DNA from: Cellulosilyticum sp. I15G10I2
GTDB lineage: Bacteria > Bacillota > Clostridia > Lachnospirales > Cellulosilyticaceae
Assembly: GCF_900095725.1 (NCBI RefSeq)
Contig: NZ_FMMP01000011.1
Location: forward strand, 62,001-126,000
DNA: 64,000 bases
Reading direction: 5' to 3'
This document shows, in pieces, positions 26,680 through 34,269 of this stretch (positions are counted from its first letter, which is position 1; each line of letters begins with the position of its first letter). Made by a program: the position numbers and the translations under genes. The notes under the pieces are model-generated. The model saw nothing but the letters and a program-made list of their open reading frames with translations, was not told the origin of the DNA and did no database searches.

Positions 26680-28953
26680 ATGATAGAAAATAATAAATGG
26701 GAGATTGTAAGCTGCTCCCTAGAACCATCCGAGCTTATTGTAGATGAAACATTATTCCACACAGCTAATGGCTATATTGGTGTGAGAGGCAACTTTGAAG
26801 AAGGGTACCCGAGCAAGTACGATACCATAAGAGGGACCTATATCAATGGATTTTATGATTTATCAGAGGTTAAGCATGGTGAGAAGTTGTATGGATTTAT
26901 TGAAAGTAAGCAAAAGATTATTAATATTACAGATGTACAAGGGATAGAGTTATTTGTTGCAGGCGATAAATTTTCTCTATTTGATGGGGAAGTACTGGAT
27001 TATAAAAGAACCTTAGATATGCGTACTGGCGTTACGAAAAGACATGTCGTTTGGCAATCGCCTAAAGGACATATCCTTGAAATAGATATTGTGAGAATGG
27101 CCTCTTTTGTAAAACCAGAATTATTTTTGATAGATTATACGATTAAGTCTATTAATTATGATGGGGAAATTGTATTCGTCTCAACGCATATTGGTGAGGT
27201 GTCAAACTACTTTAATCCACATGATCCTAGGGTTGCAGGAGAGTTTGAAAAGCACCTTAGTGTAACAGAAATAAGAAGAGAAGAACATGTAGATCTTATT
27301 CATTCAGAAACCAATGCTTCAGGTCTTAAAGTAACGAGTGCTGTCAAACATATTGTTTCTGCGCAGTGTCAAATAGAAAGCACCAGTGATACCCGGTCCT
27401 TAATATCTAAAATAAAGTTTAATATAAAGGCTGGAAATATAGAAAAGCTTACTAAGTATTGTATATTTACTGATTCTATAAGATATTCAGACTGCGCTCA
27501 GAGCGCGCTATGTGCCATGCATGAAGTAACCAGGATGACACTGTCTAAACTCTATCAGTCACAAGAAGACTATTTAAATGCGTTTTGGGAGATGGCAGAC
27601 GTTAAAGTTGAAGGGGATGAAAAGCTGCAGCAAGGTATTCATTTTAGTGTGTATCAGCTGCTTCAATCAGTAGGAAAAGACAAATACAGCAATATTGCAG
27701 CCAAAGGATTATCTGGAGAAGGATATGAGGGGCATTACTTTTGGGATACAGAGATTTATATGCTGCCGTTCTTTTTACTAACGCATCCCAAGATTGCAGA
27801 AGATCTGCTTAGTTATAGATATGAAAAGCTTGATGCTGCCAGAAAAAATGCAAGAATGCTGGGCCACCAAAAAGGTGCCCTGTATCCTTGGAGAACCATA
27901 TCGGGTAGTGAATGTTCGGCGTATTTTGCGTCGGGTTCAGCCCAGTATCATATTAATGCAGATATAGCTTATATGTTTGTACAGCATTATCTTGTCACTA
28001 AAAATATAGATTTTGTGGTAAGTAAAAGTGCAGAAGTGTTATTTGAAACAGCTAGATTGTGGATGGATACGGGGCACTATACAGGTGGCAGTTTTAGGAT
28101 AGATGCAGTGACGGGACCTGATGAATATACATGCCTTGTAAATAATAACTATTATACGAATGTTATGGCTAAATATAATTTGAAGTGGGCAGTTAAGTGC
28201 TATGAACTTGTTAAAGTACATGGGGATCTGGAGTCCTTGGCGAGACGTATAGGGCTTAGTGAAGAAGAGGTTAAAAACTGGGGAGAAGCTTATCAAAATA
28301 TGTATCTGCCATACGATGAAGAGCTAGATCTAAATCCTCAAGATGATACGTTTTTATCAAAGGCTGTATGGGATTTTCCGAGTACACCAGAGGAAAATTA
28401 TCCGCTGCTACTGCATTATCATCCTCTTTATATCTACAGATATCAAGTATGTAAACAAGCGGATACGGTGCTCGCACACTTTTTATTAGAAGATGAGGAA
28501 GAACTAAGTACTATCCAAAATTCTTTTAACTACTATGAGAAAATTACAACCCATGATTCTTCGCTGTCAACGTGCATATTTAGTATAATGGCTGCAAAGC
28601 TGGGAGATGTACATAAAGCGTATGATTATTTTATTCAGACAACAAGACTTGATCTTGATAATACCCATCACAATACCAAAGATGGCATTCATACAGCCAA
28701 TATGGGGGGGACCTATATGGGCATGGTATATGGCTTTGGGGGGCTTAGAATCAAAGAAACAGGTATTTATTTTAATCCCACCATCCCTGAGCCATGGGAA
28801 CATTATACATTTAAAGTCTGCTATCAAGATAGAGTGATAAAAGTACATGTGAATAAGAGAGAATGTGTTTGTGAACTTATTGAAGGGGAAGCAATAGAGA
28901 TAAATGTTAGAAATAATGCTTATGTATTAAAAGATGAAATTATAATAGTATAG
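26680..28953 (+). CDS. Glycoside hydrolase family 65 disaccharide phosphorylase
   Basis: 757 residues, normal for GH65. It splits an alpha-glucobiose with inorganic phosphate into beta-glucose 1-phosphate and glucose. An N-terminal beta-sandwich (1-260), linker helices and an (alpha/alpha)6 barrel follow. The general acid Glu is in AVTGPDEYTCLVNNNYYTN (about 480); the phosphate site is near YYEKITTHDSSLST (about 620), and HFWDTE-like substrate contacts appear as GHYFWDTEIYMLPF (about 350). Which disaccharide is used (maltose, trehalose, kojibiose or nigerose) I cannot tell. The beta-phosphoglucomutase next door fits beta-Glc1P release. AAGGAG lies 13 bases before the ATG, somewhat far. Confidence 0.93.
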   Translation: MIENNKWEIVSCSLEPSELIVDETLFHTANGYIGVRGNFEEGYPSKYDTIRGTYINGFYDLSEVKHGEKLYGFIESKQKIINITDVQGIELFVAGDKFSLFDGEVLDYKRTLDMRTGVTKRHVVWQSPKGHILEIDIVRMASFVKPELFLIDYTIKSINYDGEIVFVSTHIGEVSNYFNPHDPRVAGEFEKHLSVTEIRREEHVDLIHSETNASGLKVTSAVKHIVSAQCQIESTSDTRSLISKIKFNIKAGNIEKLTKYCIFTDSIRYSDCAQSALCAMHEVTRMTLSKLYQSQEDYLNAFWEMADVKVEGDEKLQQGIHFSVYQLLQSVGKDKYSNIAAKGLSGEGYEGHYFWDTEIYMLPFFLLTHPKIAEDLLSYRYEKLDAARKNARMLGHQKGALYPWRTISGSECSAYFASGSAQYHINADIAYMFVQHYLVTKNIDFVVSKSAEVLFETARLWMDTGHYTGGSFRIDAVTGPDEYTCLVNNNYYTNVMAKYNLKWAVKCYELVKVHGDLESLARRIGLSEEEVKNWGEAYQNMYLPYDEELDLNPQDDTFLSKAVWDFPSTPEENYPLLLHYHPLYIYRYQVCKQADTVLAHFLLEDEEELSTIQNSFNYYEKITTHDSSLSTCIFSIMAAKLGDVHKAYDYFIQTTRLDLDNTHHNTKDGIHTANMGGTYMGMVYGFGGLRIKETGIYFNPTIPEPWEHYTFKVCYQDRVIKVHVNKRECVCELIEGEAIEINVRNNAYVLKDEIIIV

Positions 28954-28969
28954 AAACTTGGAGGAGAAA

Positions 28970-29617
28970 ATGCACAAGAAATATAAAGCAGCCATATTTG
29001 ATTTAGATGGGGTATTGGTTGATACGGCGAAGTATCATTTTCTAGCATGGAACCAAATAGCTGGTGAACTAGGCATTGCTTTTACCGAAAAAGATAATGA
29101 ACGCCTTAAAGGGGTCTCTAGAATGGCGTCCTTAAATATTCTGCTTAATATAGGTGGACGGGATTTTACTGATGATGAGAAAAGAGAACTGGCAGATAGA
29201 AAGAATAAGATCTATGTCGCATACATTTTAAAATTAACGCAAGCTGATATTTTGCCAGGGGTGATAGACTTGTTAGAAAACCTAAGGGGGAAGGGGATTC
29301 AAACGGCTATTGGCTCGGCGAGTAAAAACACACCTATTATTATAGAAAGATTAGGGATCCAAAAGTATTTTCAAGCTATAAGTGACGGGAATATCATTAC
29401 AAAAGCTAAACCAGATCCGGAAGTGTTTATTAAAGCTGCTGATATGCTAGGGGTAGCAGCAAAGGACTGTGTTGTATTTGAGGATGCAAAAGCGGGGGTA
29501 CAAGCTGCTAAAAATGCAGATATGTATACAGTAGGGGTAGGTAAGAAAAAAGATTTGCCAGGAGCTGACATATGGGTTGCATCTCTTTGTGAGATAGATC
29601 ATAATTTAATATTTTAA
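28970..29617 (+). CDS. pgmB: Beta-phosphoglucomutase
   Basis: 215 residues, HAD fold with C1-type cap. The nucleophile and acid are in AAIFDLDGVLVDTAKYHFLAWN (about residues 8-30); the GVSRMASL segment marks the beta-PGM subgroup, then GSASKN (motif II), KAKPDPEVF (motif III Lys) and VFEDAKAGVQAAKNADM (motif IV). It converts beta-glucose 1-phosphate to glucose 6-phosphate, the step that follows GH65 phosphorolysis. Start at the ATG at 28970 because GGAGGAG lies 6 bases upstream; an in-frame TTG earlier overlaps that site. Last gene of the operon. Confidence 0.94.
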   Translation: MHKKYKAAIFDLDGVLVDTAKYHFLAWNQIAGELGIAFTEKDNERLKGVSRMASLNILLNIGGRDFTDDEKRELADRKNKIYVAYILKLTQADILPGVIDLLENLRGKGIQTAIGSASKNTPIIIERLGIQKYFQAISDGNIITKAKPDPEVFIKAADMLGVAAKDCVVFEDAKAGVQAAKNADMYTVGVGKKKDLPGADIWVASLCEIDHNLIF

Positions 29618-29636
29618 ATAAATTTTTATATTAAAT

Positions 29637-29679
29637 AAAAAAGTCTAAACCTAATTAAACATAGGGTTTAGACTTTTTT
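29637..29679 (+). terminator. Terminator of the sugar phosphorolysis operon
   Basis: AAAAGTCTAAACC pairs with GGGTTTAGACTTTT, followed by TTTTTTG. Confidence 0.9.
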
Positions 29680-29689
29680 GTGTTCTTCT

Positions 29690-29839
29690 TTAATAGTTAT
29701 CATAATCTTTATGTTTAGCTTTTTCGGATTTTCTTTCTTTCAGCCTTTGCCCTAAAACAACAAATAGAAAAACAAAAGCAGCAAATAAGCCGAGTCCCCA
29801 AAGTGCTAAATAGCCAACAACTAAAAAGCTCAAATTCAT
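29690..29839 (-). CDS. Small membrane protein (49 residues)
   Basis: A short frame with one long hydrophobic helix (LVVGYLALWGLGLFAAFVFLFVVLG, residues 7-31) and a basic tail (RLKERKSEKAKHKDYDNY). GGTGAG lies 4-5 bases before the ATG. It begins 12 bases after the YbjQ-like gene on the same strand, so the two form a likely two-gene operon. No family recognised. Confidence 0.6.
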   Translation of the reverse strand: MNLSFLVVGYLALWGLGLFAAFVFLFVVLGQRLKERKSEKAKHKDYDNY

Positions 29840-29851
29840 TTAACTCACCTA

Positions 29852-30169
29852 CTATTCTGCTATGACAACTGCAGTGCCATAAGCTACCATTTCGGCAGCG
29901 CCGGTCATAATTGCAGAGGACATAAGTCTTAGTCCGACAATAGCATTAGCGCCAAGAGCTGTCGCTTCATCTACCATTCGGCCGATAGCGATTTGTCTGG
30001 CTTCTGTTAACATTTCATTATAGGAGTTTAATTCACCGCCAACTAATGTTTTGAAACTAGCTGAAATATCTTTGCCTATATGCTTGCTTCTTACGGTACT
30101 GCCTTTAACAAATCCTTTAACTTCAAGCATTTCTTTGCCAGGGATAGTATCTGTTGTAACAATAATCAT
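29852..30169 (-). CDS. YbjQ/UPF0145 family protein
   Basis: 105 residues. The pattern IIVTTDTIPGKEMLEVKGFVKGSTVRSKHIGKDISASFKTLVGGELNSYNEMLTEARQIAIGRM followed by A-x-x-LGANAIVGLR is that of the YbjQ family, homopentameric beta-barrel proteins once called heavy-metal-binding; the function is not established. GGAGGTTTTCATT lies upstream. It is followed by the 49-residue membrane protein. Confidence 0.9.
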   Translation of the reverse strand: MIIVTTDTIPGKEMLEVKGFVKGSTVRSKHIGKDISASFKTLVGGELNSYNEMLTEARQIAIGRMVDEATALGANAIVGLRLMSSAIMTGAAEMVAYGTAVVIAE

Positions 30170-30421
30170 AATGAAAACCTCCTTATTTAATAGCTGTTAT
30201 AGTTTCGATGCAATATACAATATGTATGCCCGGGAAATAAAAGTTCTATTCTTTTAAGAGATAGACATACCTTTACCTTAGAATTATTATATATCAATAG
30301 CGAAAATAATGAAAGTTTAAAATAAGTTATACAATGAAAAGGACGTATATTTTATACCATAAATTCCTATAATCTATTAAAAGATAATAATGTCTAATCT
30401 TTATAAAAGGAGATATTATTC

Positions 30422-32125
30422 ATGCAAATACTCAGTAATAAGAGCGTACAGTATACTTTAACAAAGCGAGATTTAAAGTGGATGATACTTATTGTAGTAC
30501 TATATGGGAGCGTATCCTTTGTGAGACTGGGGACATTTAGTAATCCACAAACTTTTTGGAATCCAAGTATGGCCAGAGAGCGTGCTGTAGTGAGCTTAAA
30601 TGAAGTAACTAGTGTTTCAAAGGTCAGGCATTTTACGGGACCTCGTTCTGGCATTTATAAAATGTACGGTTCTACAGATAATAAAAGCTTTAGTTATATT
30701 GGTGAAATGACACAAAAAAAAGTTTTTGTGTGGGCAGATACGAATATTAACTATAATTTGCGTTATTTAGCTTTTATAGCTGATAAAAATACAAGCTTTA
30801 TGGGAGATATAGCTCTTTATGATAAAGAAGGTAAAAAGCTTCATGTCTATTTTGAGACGGATAATGCACAGGTATTAGTAGATGAAGCTGAGCAAGTGCC
30901 AGATAAAATCAGTTATTTAAACAGCATGTATTTTGATGAGATTTATCATGCTAGAACGGCTTATGAGCATGTTCATGGTATGGCAGCTTATGAATGGACA
31001 CACCCGCCGCTTGGAAAGCTCATTATAGGTATTCCTATCGGTTACTTTGGCATGAATCCGTTTGCTTATAGATTAATGGGAAATATAGCAGGGATTCTCA
31101 TGTTAGTTGTTATCTATATCCTTGCTAAAAGGCTGTTTGGATCTGAAAGATCTGCTATATTAGCTTGTGTATTACTAGCGGTGGATGGCATGCATTTTGT
31201 TCAAACAAGAATAGCTACAGTAGATAGTTTTCTTGCTTTATTTATTATGCTTTCTTACCTATTTATGTATCAGTATCTACTGTGCAAAGAGAATGAGAGA
31301 TTAGGTATGAAGCTTAGTCATCTGTTTTTTTCGGGGTTATTCATGGGGGCAGCTATTGCTACAAAGTGGAGCGGTATGTACGGGGCCTTGGGGCTGGCGA
31401 TTATATTTTTTGTGAACTTGTTTAAAAAATATAATCAGCACCACGGTACTATTTTACCCCAAAGGCATACTGGGATTATTATTATAAGCTGCTTTGTATT
31501 TTTTATAGTCATACCTTTGGGCTTATATGTGTTAGCGTATTTCCCGTTTTTTGATGTGCAATTTAACACAGAAGATAAATTGGGTGAATTCATAAAGCTG
31601 CAAAAAGCTATGTATAAATATCATGCGGGACTTGAAGCATCCCATCCTTTTGCATCACCATGGTATTTGTGGCCCTTAAATATAAAACCTGTTTGGTACT
31701 ATAAAGGAGAAGTGCCAAAGGGATTTGTTGCAACTATAGCTGCAATGGGAAATCCTATTATATGGTGGAGTGGTATTGTGGCGGTATTTTATACGCTAAA
31801 AGAAGCTATCTATTATAAAGAACAAAAGAATGTTTATATTGTTATTGCTATTTTTGCACTTTATCTCCCTTATATATTTATAGACAGGGTAATGTTTTTG
31901 TATCATTATTTTCCAGTGGTACCCTTTTTGATTTTAGCTATTGTTAAGTTGTTAGAGGGGACAGCTTCATATTTTCAAAAACCTGACTTATTCAAATGGT
32001 ATGGTGTCGCATCAGGTATAAGTTTTTTATTCTTTTATCCCATATATTCAGGAATGATTGTTCCGAAGGTGTATGTTATATTAACGAGATGGCTTGCGGA
32101 TTGGCAATTTTATTCAGGATCATAA
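30422..32125 (+). CDS. PMT-family (dolichyl/polyprenyl-phosphate mannose) protein glycosyltransferase with inserted beta-domain
   Basis: 567 residues, about 10-11 membrane segments, GT-C fold. The catalytic acidic pair is in MYFDEIYHARTAYEH (about 170), followed by the PMT mark EWTHPPLGKLIIG and DGMHFVQTRIATVDSFLALF. Between TM1 (about 18-34) and this motif lies an extra domain of about 120 residues (RERAVVSLNEVTSVSKVRHFTG..SFSYIGEM..RYLAFIADK) that resembles a discoidin/F5-8C-like carbohydrate-binding sandwich. It should transfer a sugar from a polyprenyl phosphate to secreted proteins outside the membrane. AAAGGAGATA before the ATG. Monocistronic, next to other envelope genes. Confidence 0.88.
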   Translation: MQILSNKSVQYTLTKRDLKWMILIVVLYGSVSFVRLGTFSNPQTFWNPSMARERAVVSLNEVTSVSKVRHFTGPRSGIYKMYGSTDNKSFSYIGEMTQKKVFVWADTNINYNLRYLAFIADKNTSFMGDIALYDKEGKKLHVYFETDNAQVLVDEAEQVPDKISYLNSMYFDEIYHARTAYEHVHGMAAYEWTHPPLGKLIIGIPIGYFGMNPFAYRLMGNIAGILMLVVIYILAKRLFGSERSAILACVLLAVDGMHFVQTRIATVDSFLALFIMLSYLFMYQYLLCKENERLGMKLSHLFFSGLFMGAAIATKWSGMYGALGLAIIFFVNLFKKYNQHHGTILPQRHTGIIIISCFVFFIVIPLGLYVLAYFPFFDVQFNTEDKLGEFIKLQKAMYKYHAGLEASHPFASPWYLWPLNIKPVWYYKGEVPKGFVATIAAMGNPIIWWSGIVAVFYTLKEAIYYKEQKNVYIVIAIFALYLPYIFIDRVMFLYHYFPVVPFLILAIVKLLEGTASYFQKPDLFKWYGVASGISFLFFYPIYSGMIVPKVYVILTRWLADWQFYSGS

Positions 32126-32473
32126 CGGGTTATTAACAAGTTTTTACGGTAGACAAGAACAATGCCAGCCTAGTACTATAGAAAGTAGAGTAATATGTTT
32201 TTTAGTACTGTTTTTGCGAAGAAAAAATATAAAAAACTCAAAAATATTACGAAAATATTAAACGGTGAGTGATTATGTAATAATGGTAAAATAAGTATAA
32301 TTTGTTGTTGAGGTTGTTGTGAAGTATTGCCGTTATGCCTTTTGTGTTGGCGGGGTATTGCTAAAAATGGAGCTTGGTATAAAAACCGTCTAAAATATTG
32401 ACAATTAATAGCATATAAATTACAATAATTATGTAATAATTAATTAACAAATTTAATAAATAACGGAGGGCAT
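32126..32473. other. 348-base intergenic region before the SH3 protein
   Basis: No gene. It holds an imperfect stem at about 32320-32362 (AGTATTGCCG with GGCGGGGTATTGCT) and two copies of ATTATGTAATAAT (32272-32284 and 32428-32440). The second copy extends to a 24-base segment whose inverse recurs (23 of 24) at 37552-37575. The promoter is not clear to me. Confidence 0.4.
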
Positions 32474-33970
32474 ATGAGACTGAAACATAAGATGCTAGCA
32501 TGGGTTGCCGTAAGCGTTATAAGTATAGGGAGTATGAATACTTTTGCATCACATATAGCAATGATAGGAGAAGAAACGGCAATACTTACTAAGCAAAATG
32601 GACAAAAAGCAACATTAAAGCTTGGTGATAAAGTTAAGGTGCTTTTAGATGAAAACTTCCATCAAAGCAGTACAGCAACAATAGATATGGATGGTACATA
32701 TGGGTATATTGAGAAGAAAGATATACAGATGCAGCAAATACAAACTAAAGTATTAACAGATAATGTCTATGTAAGAAAAGAACCGAGTACGGTTGCTGAG
32801 GTGGTTGTTCAACTTAATAAAGATGAGCGGTTAATAGCTTATCACAAATATACAGATTGGTATTTTGTAGAAACAATAAGCGGAAAAACAGGCTATATTT
32901 ATGCATCACATATTAATGAAGAAAATTTATATTTGCTCCAACGAAAAGATATACATATATTTAATACCAAAGCTGCACAAGCTTTAGCAGGGCAGGCCGT
33001 TAAAGGCGATTTTTATACAGGAGAACGTTTGAATAAAGATCCGGAGGCGGCAGAGAATATTGCTGTTATAGCAGAAAAGTTAGCAGTGCTTATAACTAAG
33101 AATCAAGACGAGGTCTTGCTAAAAGCTGGAGACAGAATAAAAATGATTTTAGATGAAGATTTTCATCAAAATACTCTAGCGCAAGTCGATATGAACGGTA
33201 CATATGGTTACATTGATAAAAAAGACATTCAAATGCAGCAGATACAAACTAGAATTTTAACAGATGGTGCTTTTTTGAGAAAAAGTCCAGCACCTAATGG
33301 AGAGGTTGTTAAGAAACTTGACAAAGATGAGGTAGTAACAGCATATTACAAATATGTAGATTGGTATTTTGTAGAACGCGAAGATGGTCAACAGGGTTTT
33401 ATTTATAAATCTCAAATTAATGAAAGCAAGTTATATTTGTTAAAACGAAAAAGCAATATGAATGAGTTAAATATTTTCTTGGGTAAAGGGGCACCTGTAG
33501 AAGTGGTGACGTGGAGTGAAGCTTCTAAAATTTTGCCAAGAGGAGGCAATGCTGTTATAGAGGATGTATATACAGGAAAAAGCTTTAATATTAAACGAAC
33601 TTTTGGGTCAAATCACGCAGATATTGAAACTTTAACTAAAGCAGATACAGAAATTATGAAACAAATATGGGGTGGTTTTACTTGGGAAAGAAGACCTGTT
33701 ATTGTACATGTGGCTGGGAGGAGACTTGCCGCATCGGTTGCAGGAATGCCTCATGCAGGTAAAGACAGTGCGCCAAATTTAGCCTATGTAGGAGGCAGAT
33801 CAGCTGGATATGGATATGGTATAAACCTGGATGCTGTAAAAGGAAACGGTATGGATGGCCATTTTGACCTTCACTTTAGAGGGAGCAGGAGACATGCTGA
33901 TGGAAGAATAAGAGCTACCGTAGATTCTGTGCATCAAGCTGCCATTGATATAGCTGCAAAATATAAATAA
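32474..33970 (+). CDS. Secreted protein with two tandem SH3-like modules and a conserved His-rich C-terminal domain
   Basis: 498 residues. Signal peptide (cut near residue 25, FAS). Two long modules, about 28-157 and 195-324, are clear duplicates: DGTYGYIEKKDIQMQQIQT and NGTYGYIDKKDIQMQQIQT, then ..WYFVE.. and LYLLKRK. Each holds a bacterial SH3 (SH3_3) unit, usually a cell-wall binder. The C-terminal domain (about 340-498) has FGSNHADIETL, GMPHAG and HFDLHFRGSRRH, a His/Asp set that could bind metal; the same domain occurs in other Clostridia, without a function known to me. A wall-associated hydrolase is possible. GGAGGG before the ATG. Confidence 0.85.
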   Translation: MRLKHKMLAWVAVSVISIGSMNTFASHIAMIGEETAILTKQNGQKATLKLGDKVKVLLDENFHQSSTATIDMDGTYGYIEKKDIQMQQIQTKVLTDNVYVRKEPSTVAEVVVQLNKDERLIAYHKYTDWYFVETISGKTGYIYASHINEENLYLLQRKDIHIFNTKAAQALAGQAVKGDFYTGERLNKDPEAAENIAVIAEKLAVLITKNQDEVLLKAGDRIKMILDEDFHQNTLAQVDMNGTYGYIDKKDIQMQQIQTRILTDGAFLRKSPAPNGEVVKKLDKDEVVTAYYKYVDWYFVEREDGQQGFIYKSQINESKLYLLKRKSNMNELNIFLGKGAPVEVVTWSEASKILPRGGNAVIEDVYTGKSFNIKRTFGSNHADIETLTKADTEIMKQIWGGFTWERRPVIVHVAGRRLAASVAGMPHAGKDSAPNLAYVGGRSAGYGYGINLDAVKGNGMDGHFDLHFRGSRRHADGRIRATVDSVHQAAIDIAAKYK

Positions 33971-33994
33971 AACATCATAAAATAGTATATTATT

Positions 33995-34026
33995 AAAAGG
34001 ATATCAAAAAAAGATATCCTTTTTTT
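33995..34026 (+). terminator. Terminator after the SH3 protein gene
   Basis: AAAAGGATATC pairs with GATATCCTTTT, followed by a T run. Confidence 0.9.
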
Positions 34027-34190
34027 GATAGATAAATTAATTGTTATAACTAGCAAGGCGTGGCTTGAGAGACAAAGGGTGTAGAGTTATGTTAAGTGGG
34101 GAAAATTAAAGAGTGATAATCTGAATAAAAAAAAAATTGCATTATAATGTTTAATATTATGAGTTTTTGTACTATAATTTTAAGTAATAC

Positions 34191-34250
34191 TATAGATTTC
34201 ACATCACCTATTATTATGAATAACTAAAATTTAAAGATGTGAAATCTATA
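34191..34250 (+). promoter_or_regulatory. Leader inverted repeat of the stalk-domain protein gene
   Basis: Perfect 15-base arms TATAGATTTCACATC (34191-34205) and GATGTGAAATCTATA (34236-34250) with a 30-base loop end 4 bases before the AAGGAG of the next gene. It may be an mRNA stem near the ribosome site or a paired operator; not followed by T, so not a terminator. Confidence 0.55.
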
Positions 34251-34269
34251 TTAAAAAGGAGATGATTAA

